Positions 21,770 to 32,312 of a DNA stretch of 64,000 bases are shown piece by piece; position 1 is the first letter of the stretch, and the number at the start of each line of letters is the position of its first letter. Where the stretch lies: the NCBI GenBank assembly GCA_900155495.1, contig FTLJ01000184.1:56452-120451 (forward strand), written 5' to 3'. The notes under the pieces were generated by a model. It saw only the letters and a program-made list of their open reading frames with translations, was not told the DNA's origin and did no database searches. This DNA comes from Porogramme epimiltina. Taxonomy: Eukaryota > Basidiomycota > Agaricomycetes > Polyporales > Polyporaceae. The position numbers were made by a program, and so were the translations under genes.

Positions 21770-23992
21770 TCACCAAGTAGATTCTGTGTCGTCCGGCCAA
21801 TCGAGTTGGACCTTGATAACTTTCAGACACGGTGACAACTTGGCAGACTTGAAGACGACGCTCTTCAGATCGAATGGTTCGCTAGTGGCCTGTGCATCAT
21901 AGTCAGCCTTGGAAGCCATGCTCTTGGGAAGACACGAACCATGATAATGTATCTCTCTTCTGGTCCTGTGATCGTCTCGTCTTTCGTCTAGGACGCCAAC
22001 ACAGTGCCGTCAGGCACTCGTTGGCTGCCACGGACGTTGTCGAGCGTACGCACCACTCCGATTCCCCTCATGATGGCGTGCGCCACGGCTGAGAGAAGTG
22101 GCTTCCGCGGCCTTGACATGTGAACTTGGTTGGCCGGGGTCCATACGGTGACCTGGCCTGCCTTCTGCAGCTGCCCCAGTTTATCCTGGGAAGAACCAAG
22201 CATGTGAGCATTCGGTAGGTGGTTGTTCTGCCAGGATGGAGGATTACACACTCACATTGAAGTGGACGGCAGCTTTCATCTGTTTATGATCCTCTCCGAG
22301 CTTCCGTCTGTTGCGGGTAGTATTGAAAGCTGCCTCATCGGGATCCTTGAGGCCGTTCCCGGTCAACGCATTGGCCATGTTCATTTCGAAAGACGTCTCC
22401 ATCTCGTTATTGCTCTGAGTGTCGGTAACCTAGAGGAAGGGGCATCGCATTAGTGTCACACCGAGACATGCCGTTGCAGCCCTATATGCGCCACTTACCT
22501 TGTCTTGAACAATCACTCCCAGCGGAGGCCCGAAGCCAGATGTGTCCGAGGAAGACGGGGGCAGGTACGATGTAGCAGAGCTGTTAACCTGCATATCGTC
22601 TTGACCAACAACGTTATGGTCGTAGCGGTCCGGAGCAGCATCCATCATGATCTAACCCGATGCACACGTGTTAGTCATGAACAAGGAGCCAGCGTATACC
22701 GCATACGACACCCATGTACACCCGTTCGTCCGAATGTCCACGGTTCACAAGGTCATAAGCGATTTTCCCTGCAGTAGAATGGGCGATGGAAAGGACTTTT
22801 ACAGTGAGCCGGACACCGCGAATCCATGGCTCAGTGTTTCGAAGGACTTCGTTCTATAGCATAGCAGAGTATATGCGCGTCAAAACTCGTCCAACACTTG
22901 GGTGTGCGTGGACTCACCATTTGAGAGTGACCATGAGCACTCTGGACATGACTCGGTGTGCCAAGTGAAATAGCGAAAGCCTTCCACTCTTCCAACGTGC
23001 GGATGAGGCTCTCGATATCTCGCACGAATCTGTCAAGATTCTCTGCAACCGAATCGCACTTTTGCCGGCATTGTGTCGCATACGAGTGAATCGTAGTCCA
23101 TGTCCCATCATGCGTAGAAGCCTAGGAAGACGTGAGTGCTTGCCGTATAGAGATAATGTCGCGAATGAGGTACCTCCTGCTCCGTTCTAACCGTCAGATG
23201 GGAAAGGGGGCTCTCGTCATCCGTGATGGCCGCGATGCTAGGGGCGATATCGCCCTTCAAAACAGCCGCGATTTTTGCCAACTCGAAAATCTGAAAAAAA
23301 AGTCGGGTCATGAAGTGAGTGCGTTGCCCAATGAACGCACATAAAGTCTTACCAACTTCTTGAAGAGATCCCGATAGTTGGAACTATATAAGGACGACAG
23401 ATGACCAGGAGAGATCATCGTGTCCCACCATATTTCCCCCTCCCTCCAAGCCTGGAAATTGCTGTTACCACTCCCCAGAGTCCACAAGAACAGCTGAGGA
23501 AAGGGTTCGTACCTTGAACAGGGTGCGCCTGTCAATGTTCTGAGGGTTATCCTGGGTACCGGCGCGCGGCTGAACGAAGGAAAGCACTGCGCTGAAAACA
23601 GCCTCTTCCCACAGATCACAGTGACTACGGAAATTCCTCAAAAGGGAAAGGCGGGGATCATGCTTTGCAAGCCTCAAAGTGGGCTCGGTTGCGTTCACTC
23701 TGGAACAGAATTGCTCGTAGAACGTCTGGCCGCTCTCTTGAAGGATGTGCGTGTACTGTAGATAGTATGTGCGCGGTCAACGTCACGCGGAGGTCCACAT
23801 AGTATAAGTATACAGACGTACCTCACGCACAACCTTCTCCCAAAGCGGCCTCGCGATATCAGAGACGAAGTCGTCGGTGCGCTGAGTGGGCACATGCGGT
23901 GCTAGTGGGTATTGGGCCTGCTCGGTGGGGGCACTCGAGGGGGCCCGTCGACCGAAGCCCGCGTATGGAGGGGCACTGTGGAAATCTGCCAT
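21770..23992 (-). CDS. U2-C: unrecognised 11-exon gene, paralog C (530 aa)
   Basis: Exons: 23822-23992, 23513-23755, 23353-23451, 23174-23290, 22918-23121, 22722-22853, 22499-22651, 22256-22429, 22054-22185, 21940-21987 and 21770-21889. Every junction is GT-AG and phase 0. This is the cleanest copy. Visible features are a Pro-rich N-terminus ('PSSAPTEQAQYPLAPHVP'), 'ARPLWEKVVRE', a tryptophan-rich exon 3 ('WREGEIWWDTM'), a probable coiled segment in exon 5 ('NLDRFVRDIESLIRTLEEW'), a Ser-rich linker in exon 7, and the conserved tail with 'NMANALTGNGLKDPDEAAF' and 'MSRPRKPLLSAVAHAIM'. For exon 6 a second donor 27 bases upstream would give 521 residues. I do not recognise the family. The neighbour on its 3' side is the broken MDR copy C. 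Confidence 0.8.
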
Positions 23993-24040
23993 GGGGATGA
24001 AAGTGAGAAACTGGGCAGAGCGCTGGGCAGGGGGCGAGAC

Positions 24041-24060
24041 TGGCGTACGTCTTTATGGGG
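24041..24060 (-). promoter_or_regulatory. Conserved U2 upstream element (TATA-like)
   Basis: TGGCGTACGTCTTTATGGGG, almost identical to the element before U2-B, about 50-70 bases upstream of the U2-C start. Confidence 0.5.
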
Positions 24061-25590
24061 TCCGAGGAGGTGACCCAACTACAACTTGAAACGGGACTAA
24101 TGCACACACGGGCCCCCGGCGGTGCAGACTGGCATCCCGGAGGTTCGTACTATCGTGGAAGGAGCTGTTCAACGTTAAAGTTGACTGGGGAAAAAACCGA
24201 CTAGATGTCTCCTGCTGCTTGAGGCCTAGGCCCAGGGCGTGCTCCGGAGTCCGGCCGTCCGAGGGCCACCCCTGCCATTGCGCGACTCATCGCATTCGAA
24301 GATGCAAAGTCAACGTCGACGACAGCAGGCAGCCGACCCGGGCGTCCGATTCACCCGCCTCCGAGCCTGAGCCTCCTTCCTGCGCCTCTTCTCGCGCTCT
24401 TGGTGAATCACCGCGTCATCGTCCGGGTCTTGGGGCGCGCTGCTCAGTGCGGGCGCGACCCCGGGTCAGCACCGGCTCCCACCAGCGTCCGCGCGGTGGC
24501 GTCGACGATTCGGTGTCGGGGGACTCCGAGCGCCGAGCATCCGACCGACCCCAAAGTCGTCAAACGAGCCGGCTGCAGGTCTAGACTCTGCAAACCTCTC
24601 GATCGACAACGCAAGCTCCTCCTTCGTGAGTGGCGCTTACTGGACGTTTGCGTCTGGCGGGTTCGAGTCTGACGGAGCGGGAACCGCCGGATGGTACTGC
24701 GGGCTGTGAGGGGAGGGGAGAGGCTGATGCTGTGGCGCGCTCGCCGTAAGGAAGAGGCCTTTCCCGTGTGCGAGAGGCTGGGGAAGGACCAGTCCCGCGA
24801 AGATTGTAGGGATCAGACCATAAGTAGCGCCTATTAGGAACCCGGCGGCAAGGTCGGATATCTGAGATATCATCTCCACAGTACTCGTGTCCGAGATACC
24901 TTCGCGTCCGCCGCCCATCCCGGGCCTTGCCGCAGAACGCGAAGCTCGCCCGCAGCCAATGCAATCTTCACGCCTCACTCCTCCGGACCTCCATCATACC
25001 CACAGCTGTCTGCGGTGGGTCCCCCCGATGTGTCCCACTGCCCTAGCTGTCTCGAACTGCCGCGTACCTTTTCTCTTCCAGCTTCGCCCCACCAGCGCCC
25101 CGTGCAGTGCCAATGCCGTCGGAACCCGCGTTCGCAGCGGGCGGCTCGGGTCTTGGCGGAGAGTGTGCATGTCTGCGAGTGATGATGCGTCATTCTGTGT
25201 CGCCGAAGTCGGGATTATCTCGCGGCCCATCAACGTTGACGTATACAGTGCACTGAACGTACAGCAGAGGGTCGGGACTTGCCGAGCATGTATGAGTGTG
25301 ACGTCTAGCTAGATGCACGTCTATAACGCGTCTAGCCTCTATTTTGGTGACGATGTTGACGAAAGGCGCAGCCCGCTAGATTGATACGGCGACATGGCTG
25401 GAGGGGCTATGGCGTGTTGCATGTCACGTACGTACCGGGCAGCGCGGAATATAGGGTGCTCACAGTAGCTACACATGCGTTCAGGTTCTGTGCCGTTAGT
25501 ACTGTCTGTATACCCCCACTAGGCCATGCACTCTTCTTGATCGCCCGGTCTTTGTCGGAAGCACTGGTGACTGGACTCCGTAACCGCGGC
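24061..25590. other. Intergenic duplicated region, no gene seen
   Basis: GC-rich from 24.22 to 25.15 kb. Part of it (TACCTTTTCTCTTCCAGCTT-like sequence near 25.06 kb) belongs to block R, also present near 5.26, 36.91 and 39.44 kb. Open frames up to 140 codons overlap on both strands without conserved motifs. No exon structure could be supported. Confidence 0.4.
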
Positions 25591-26710
25591 CGCGTCATCA
25601 TTCATGACGTCAAATGGGTCACGTGTCCTACGCCCATGAATTTCGCTTGCAAGTTGCGACCGACGTCTCCCCACCACCCATCGACTCTCGAGATTCGGGA
25701 CGCCGACGTCCAGGACTCCCAAACAATAGGAGCTTGTCTCGCGTTTAGCACCCTCATCTCGGCGGACATCTACGCAAACCCGGCATAATGCCCAACAAGA
25801 AATAACTTTGGACTCGCAATGGGCACTTTGGATAAACGGCGACTCAAGGTCTTCGAATTCAACGTGGTGGACGCCGGAGGGTGAGGCGCAGTGGCTGAAT
25901 GGGCACATACGCAAGGGGTATGTAGTGTATCATCTGAGTATACTGTATTCTCTAACGCAGCGTGCCCTCGCAGACGCGCGCGGACAGTCTAGTAGTAGGT
26001 TGCACAGGCACATCCAAAATTCCTTGCGGCGGGAGGGGATGTCATCTGGAAAGCACACCAAGGGCGAAGTCTGGGCGCCGGTGGGTGATTGGAGGTCAAA
26101 GAGCATATGGTTCACAAAGATTCAGGTACGTGTCAACAGTCCAGATCCTGGTTTATGTACCTAACGCTCCCCCTGTCAACTCCGTTCCATCGGCAACCTA
26201 TGGGTAGTGTGCAATCCTCGCTCGTGCGTTCTCGTAGGGCCTCCCTATCTTCACGTCAAAAGTACGTCCTTACATCCTCTAGTACACCAACCTATGCATT
26301 AGTCTTCCGCGACTGTCTCCTTCCCTCCTCTCCCGTCAACACACACCGCCATTTCACCCTCCCCACAGCATTTGCCTACCCCTCGCATCCCCGAACGATA
26401 GCACCTAGGCCACCCACGTCTCCGAAGCGCACGCCATCGACTACAATGCCGTCTCCTGGGTCCCCGCCATCCAACCCAGCTTGCTCCTCGCACCCCAGCT
26501 ACATACGCACCCCGTCCAGGCCCCCGTCTCCGCCATGGGCGCGATGCGGCTCGTGTCCGCTGAATGCTACACGTTGTCAAGATCAGGGGCCCCGGTGAAG
26601 CCACGGCGGAGTGGTTGGAGGAGTGATTTGAAGAGGGCGTGTTCGAGGACCATGCTGACTGGGTCGTCGACGTCGTGTGGGCGTCCAACATCGGCCTCCC
26701 CAGGTGCGTT
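25590..26710 (+). pseudogene. SEC13: SEC13 pseudogene, copy C/D
   Basis: Begins with the exon 2/intron 2 region, has exon 3 remnants (GTGGTGGACGCCGGAGGGTGAGG with an in-frame stop), exon 4 and the intron 4 sequence near 26.12 kb, and exon 6 from about 26.38 to 26.70 kb (GTCTCCGAAGCGCACGCCATCG). It ends at the exon 6 donor CCCCAGGTGCG. The last exon is absent. Several shifts and stops make it non-functional. Confidence 0.8.
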
Positions 26711-26714
26711 TTTT

Positions 26715-27060
26715 CGCCATCCTTTTTGCCCCCTTATACCCCTCCATCCTTATCATGCGCTCCATAGGGGTGACAGCTGCAAGACAACGATTACCTTTAA
26801 TAAAATGACACTTAGCGGCTATAGGCGGCGTCCCTCGAGGGTGTACGTGAAATACTATAGATTCTGTGCTGCGTATAGTGCCCATCTGCTAGTAGTCACC
26901 ACAGAACCTCGAATGTGCATTTCCCACATGTAAAATGTGTTCACAAGTAATGCCTACACAGACTTCGCCCAACATATACCACTTGTAAACGTGCACGGCG
27001 TACGAACACAGTCCAAAAAGCCCCACAGCAGGTTCACATGAAAGGAGCTCGATCAAACCT
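26715..27060. repeat. Spacer block S, second copy
   Basis: Same block as 5.79-6.08 kb; shared words include GTGTTCC and CTACTAG-like strings and TTCGAATGT. It again joins a SEC13 exon 6 end to the U1 3' end. Confidence 0.5.
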
Positions 27061-27061
27061 A

Positions 27062-29025
27062 TTATAGCGTTTGGTCATCGTTCAAGTCAACCTCCAATGT
27101 TGTACAGCGAGCTCACCTCCGTTGCAATTTCTGGGGATTGAGTCGATTGCCCCCAAGTGCTGGCGGAACTTAGCCCAACCACCGACGTAGGCTGCGCGGA
27201 GCCATCCGTGAGCGTAACATTGACGGAGCATGTACAGCATACACGGAGCGCACCTGACCACTCTGAAGGGCTATTTCTCGCGTCTTGAACGCCATGCTCG
27301 GCAAAGAATACGAAGGGCGTTCTCGTCGCCCTTCAAGCGTGGTTCGCACCGCCCCGGCCCGTGCATTGAGCGTTGCGAGGAGAGAGTTGATATACACTAT
27401 AGGCTGCAAATGAGCACCCGCAAGTGTGACACTCTGGGCAGCGAGGGACGCACGCTTGCTATACACGAAGTAGACCCCCAAATAGACGAAATTTCCTGGG
27501 AGGGTAGTGAACTGCGGTGGCGATCCTCAGATAAGTACGAGTCACGCGCAATGAAGGATTGGCGAGACGTACGGTAATCAACGAGATCAGCGCGCACACG
27601 CTGGTCAAGAGGCCGGTGTTGATGGAATACCTCATCAGAAGTAACACCACAGAGTCAGACCTGCAAAAGCGGTGAATATCGCATTTGTCTCGTGGTCACC
27701 AGAGGCCATAGACACGAGACACCGACCTTTCAAGGCCAGTGACCATCTGTCTTAATAGCCAACATTGAGAGACAGTGACGATCGCGTCGGCAGTGATATC
27801 TGCAGCCATACCGCTCCAAAAGCACCACTACGGTATAAACTCGTGAATTCTTGGTGGAATTAACAACGGGGATGAACCTCGTACTGCGAACTTGTGCACC
27901 TCGAAGAGGATAGGAACGAAGAGTCTGTAAAGGTGGAATATGTGGGTCAAAATTCGCTTTGTGGAATGGTGTTGACTCACGCCTTCGCTACAAAATCTGA
28001 TATTGTGAGTGCGACTATTTAGTACGGGCTTGGAACATCGACGTATTCAGCCCGCTTACAGAAGCCATCACCTAATCGAAGTCAGACGTCACTTTTAGCA
28101 CATGAGGACGGGGGTCTCACACATCGTGGCAAAAGAGAGCCCGTTCTGGCGCGATTCAGTGAGCCCAGGGGGAGGTTTCGTAGCGAGAGGCGGAACTCAC
28201 AATGACGTATACGGGGATCACCCAATAGCCACCGCTCACTACCGTGAGAGTCATTATCCGGGCAATGTTTGTCAAGGCGGTCTCACACGTACAACGCAGT
28301 ATTCTTATACTGTATATTCTGTCAGACAGAGTTTGTTAGCCTATCATCCGGGTTTGGGAAAGGAGGTGATGAGTCACTCACGCTCGGACGAAAGTGTTGC
28401 TCACAAGCTGCATGAGTGTCAGCGCCCTGTGCGTATCACTTGGTGCTGGAAACTTACCGAAACGACAACCATTGCCTGCGTCGAATTGTGTCTCAGACGT
28501 GTCGTCGTTGTGCGGATCGAAAGGGTGCTTACCGCTAAGCTCCTATACATGCGCAGCATGAGTATTGTCATCGGTTCGAGGCAGAGGTGCGCCTCACCAA
28601 ACGGGCTTCAGTACACCGGTGAAATTTCCAAAATCAGTTACAAAATACTGATACATGGCGATGGTCAAGAAAACCATGTGAATCGTGTCAATGAGCCTAC
28701 CGTTTGGTAAGCGACAATGCCTGTCTACGATGAAAGGCTGCTCACCATAAACATGACACGGATACGCGGAGCACGGTCTCGCGGGGGAACCGGTGACTGA
28801 AATATAGCCATGTCTGTAGGGTCGTAAGGCCGTAGAAACTAGTCGCGGTACGTCAGTCATATTGAAAGGAGGGATGTATACTGGGGAAACCTACGCGCAA
28901 GCGATTGCGAATCCCAGGAACGTTGCGCCGAGCGTGCCATTCCGGTCGAGTGACATGAGTTCAGGAGGTATCGGGAAACCTGGACTGCTGGCGTTAAAGC
29001 CAGGAATGGTCGGTAGAGATGTCAT
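27062..29025 (-). CDS. U1-D: DUF6534-like membrane protein, possibly decaying copy
   Basis: Starts at the same methionine as U1-B ('MTSLPTIPGFNASSPGF'). 'GTLGATFLGFAIACA', 'YGLTTLQTWLYFSHRF', 'LIDTIHMVFLTIAMY', the 10-base exon GAGCTTAGCG, 'GGYWVIPVYVI', 'WCFWSGMAADITADAI', 'MRYSINTGLLTSVCALI' and 'INSLLATLNARAG' all sit in frame at the positions expected from U1-B. Two problems: the 7-base micro-exon plus the following exon (ending 'FEVHKFA') do not add to a full number of codons here, and the final acceptor before the last codons (at about 27.08 kb) is weak. It may be a recent pseudogene or use a different splice site. Role unknown, expected in a membrane. Confidence 0.6.
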
Positions 29026-29880
29026 GGGGGCAAGCGAGGGGAGGAGGTGAACGCGCAAAAAAGGTGACCCTGGACAGCAAGGTCCTCCAAGGGACGTTGA
29101 ACAGTCAAGAGGTCAATCTGCGAGTTTATGAAGGCGGAATCGGTTAGGGTTTGTTCGAAGGCGAAACTTGAGAACGGAACGAAGATACCATGAACGTTGA
29201 CGAACATGTGCCTTGCTGCTGACAGCACTCTTGGGCAAAAGGGCCGCCGTTTCATCGATGTCCGATGGTCTATAAATCGCTGCGTCGGGCGGCGATCCTG
29301 TCCACCGGGGGAACCGGCGTAGCTGTTCCGCTTGTCAGGGCCGTCGGCCATCCGGTAGTAGTGGTGCTTCCTGCGGGGTTTACTTGGGAACGACTATCTC
29401 CACTCGGAGGCAATGAACACTAGTGTCAAGGCGATGTAGCGCAAGTACAGTTGTGTTGCATTCTGTTAGAGCCAAGTGTTTCTGATATGGGCTTGTATCA
29501 GCGGGAGACCATAGCTACTCAATTTGACGTACAGAGACTACGCATGTCGTTCACCAGGGGGAACTTTATGGTGGGAGTACTTCGGCTTCATTGTTGTTTG
29601 ATATTGGGATGTCGCGGATCAGTAAGGGCGTGTGGATGGTTCACACGGACAAAGCCAAGTCTGAACTTAGAGCGAAGGATAGGGGCAGCATAGGGCGCCG
29701 CGATTCGCGAAACAAACGTAAGTCTAACAAGTTCTATATGCAACCTGAACGGCACAATAAGCATTCATAGTCAATGACGGCGGCCGCATAGATATCGGAA
29801 AACTCACGTAGGTCAGATATATAAAAAATCACGACAGAATGAGGTGAGGTTCGAACTTCGAACTCTTGACGATCATCGAC
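29026..29880. repeat. U1 upstream region, copy D
   Basis: Matches 8.05-8.98 kb along its length (TTTGTTCGAAGGCGAA, CATGAACGTTGACGAACATG, TTGTATCAGC). No gene is called; a minus-strand frame runs into a stop near 29.38 kb. Confidence 0.5.
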
Positions 29881-29984
29881 GTGTGCGTCAACGATCAACT
29901 CGAGATCAAGTTCCAGGACGCCGGGTAGACGCGGTAAACCCGAACCGGTTCGGCTCATCATGGATGAGTCGAACCAGCCTCGTC

Positions 29985-30690
29985 AATGCCTGCTTGCCTT
30001 CGAAAGTACGTCCCCGCACTTTTAGTGTCATAACCCATGTGTTGGCCTTATACACCTGTCTTTTCCCTACTTCTCCAGTCGACGCCTGCCTCACTCTCGC
30101 CAACCCGTCGCGTTCACAGACAATGGCCCTTAGGGTACTGAGGTCTTCAATGGGCAAGCAATCATGCCATTAGTCACAACGTAGTCACCTGTGCTCCGCC
30201 AACCAGTCAATCAGCCAAATACTTCTCCATCTAGGCCCCCGCCTTTGCCTCGAGCATGAAGCGGTTTGCGCCCGCGGGATGCGACAGCATAGTCAAGATC
30301 TGGGGCTCCGTGGCCCATGCGCTTGCATCGCTGCCGTGTCGTGGGTACGCTTATTCACCTTTCTTCTCCACATCTTCCCACCCTCGCCAGTGTGATGGTA
30401 GGGAAGGAGTATCGAGGACACGTGCTTACGAGCTGCCGGCGCGTTTGCAGGACATCGTCATTCTCATTTCACCCCAAGACAGTCCTCGCTGCACCATGGC
30501 ACAATACCCACGTTTGACCCCGCAACGTTCGACTCCGCATCGGATTCCGTCTTCTCATGGCGTACAGGCTCTCCGACATCGTCTGGCGCGTTTAGTGGTC
30601 GCTTGCGGGCAACATCCCCGCCGTAACCTCAGGCAGCGGCAAGATGATGATGTGAAAGAAGGGCATGAAGGACGTATGGCAGCGAGAGAA
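29985..30690 (+). pseudogene. SEC13: SEC13 pseudogene, copy D
   Basis: The 5' region jumps straight from the upstream flank to intron 5 (TTCGAAAGTACGTCC), so exons 1-5 are lost. Exon 6 starts again near 30.24 kb with 'MKRFAPAGCDSIVKIWGS', aligned to '[18 protein letters not shown]' of the intact gene, then breaks. The last exon is shifted and ends near 30.69 kb (GAAAGCTAGGAG). Not functional. Confidence 0.8.
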
Positions 30691-30694
30691 AGCT

Positions 30695-31300
30695 AGGAGC
30701 AGAGTGGGGGCAGAGGAGCTGCGGACGGTTTTAGCACGTCAAAGGCAGGATTGGAAGCTACACGAACAGTGCGTACGTCGATATATATTGTCATCATAAC
30801 GTCTGTCCCTGATGCACGGTACAGGTGGGCGACCTAAGTCACGTTCGGCATGATATGCCCACTTCAGATCATCTATCATTATGTGTTAGTCGTCCCAGCG
30901 TCCAACACCTCTTTCCTCCGGCAACACCACCTCTACCGTAGTCCTCTAGGACCGGCTCACGATGTTCATCACATCCCGAGGTTCGCCGATTTCGTCATAT
31001 CGCACCCTAGGAAGATCGAGCTCCCCATCCCACCCGAGGCCCGATAAAGACGCTGATGATAAAGCAATACGGAGACCTGGTCATGAATTAATAAGCTCGA
31101 GGCGGCCCGCGCAGGCTACAATTGTGGCAGGTCAGGGCTACGTGCAAGCACAGAGTGCAGTGCAGGATGAGTGTATAGAGGATTAACAGAGTAGTGCTGT
31201 GGGGGTTCGGTATGTTCAGTCTTTCTTCGCTTTATGAAGACTAGCATTCGCTCAACTCGACTCGCCTCAGAACCTCTGGGTTCGCCGCCTTCTCCCACCA
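30695..31300. repeat. Spacer P, copy D
   Basis: Matches 9.97-10.56 kb. It contains the degenerate TATA position and the 5' untranslated part of MDR copy D. No gene seen. Confidence 0.45.
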
Positions 31301-31759
31301 TGACCCCAATGAAGAACGGGTGCATCGTATTCATGAAGTACCCCGGCTTAGGTAATGTCTATGCCGCACCCATCATGCTTGCCGTCGCTGACCCGATGTC
31401 ACAGAACACATCGTCCCTGGAGAGACTGCCGCGTACGATGAGTCGGGGACAGTTGTCCTTGGCGCCGTACACAGAACTGCGACAGCATCTCGACGTACAA
31501 CACCGCGGAGCCGTACAACGTGAAGAACCTGTAGTTGCCGTTGTAGAGGGGGATTCATATCTACGGCTTCCTGGTGTCCACGCTCACGAAGAAGTGGGGC
31601 GATGAGTTATCCCAGATGATACCCGCGTGGGTGGCGAGTGGGGAGATCGGGTACATGGAGCGCGTCGTGCGTGGGTTAGAGAACACGCCACAGGTGACCG
31701 TGGACATGCGTCTGTGGGATAACTTTGGGAAGTGTGTCTTGGTGGTTGCAGACGAGTAA
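31301..31759 (+). pseudogene. MDR oxidoreductase internal-deletion pseudogene, copy D
   Basis: Exon 1 is intact ('MTPMKNGCIVFMKYPG') with its donor, and intron 1 keeps an acceptor. Exon 2 breaks off at GTTGTCCTTGGCGCCG and is joined to the start of exon 9 (AACTGCGACAGCATCTCGAC). Exons 3-8, about 1 kb of the intact gene, are gone. Exon 9 is then open to its normal stop ('STLTKKWGDELSQM', 'GNFGKCVLVVADE'-like end), but the junction puts it out of frame with exon 2. Confidence 0.85.
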
Positions 31760-32312
31760 CCGTGATGCACTTCGTAGAGGTTGGGGACAGAGTCCACTGG
31801 CAAATGTAATACTGTATGATTGACATTACTCAGCTACATGTCGCTGACTCCTGGCTGTGACTGACTAGTCGTACTCCTATGGCAAGGATGCGTGGCAGAC
31901 TTCTGAAGTCATAGCTGTGTATCTCAACGAACGTAATATTGTAATATCTAGGATAGTTTTCGAGGTAGTAGAATCCGGCCGATGAAGTTGAGGTGGTCTC
32001 GCACCCCGCGCATCGTTGTAGGAAGGCTAAGCAGCCTGCTCTATGTCCCGGAATGCTGAGCAAGCTGCAACAAGCTTGACTCCCTTCTTATGAGAAGTGA
32101 TGTTATAGTGTAGTGCCTATAATTGTTGAAATTCGCTTCCAAATCTCTGACGTTATTTCTTCTAGTCACGTGCCCTATTGTCCCAATCATCAGAGAGGCG
32201 GGGGTTATGACACTGCTTTCGTAAGACTACCGGAGATTAGCAACACAGATCTCCGAGACTACAACATGTAATAGCACTGGCCATGCACATCAACACACGG
32301 TCACCCAGTAGA

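Noticed and set aside
21988..22185. Reading U2 exon 9 through to the TAG at 21988 as the C-terminus
   Set aside because: The TAG is the AG acceptor of the next intron; splicing at GTGCGT leads in phase to two further exons that stay open in all four copies.
28102..28710. 202-codon plus-strand open frame
   Set aside because: It is antisense to U1-D exons and introns, which align with U1-B on the minus strand.
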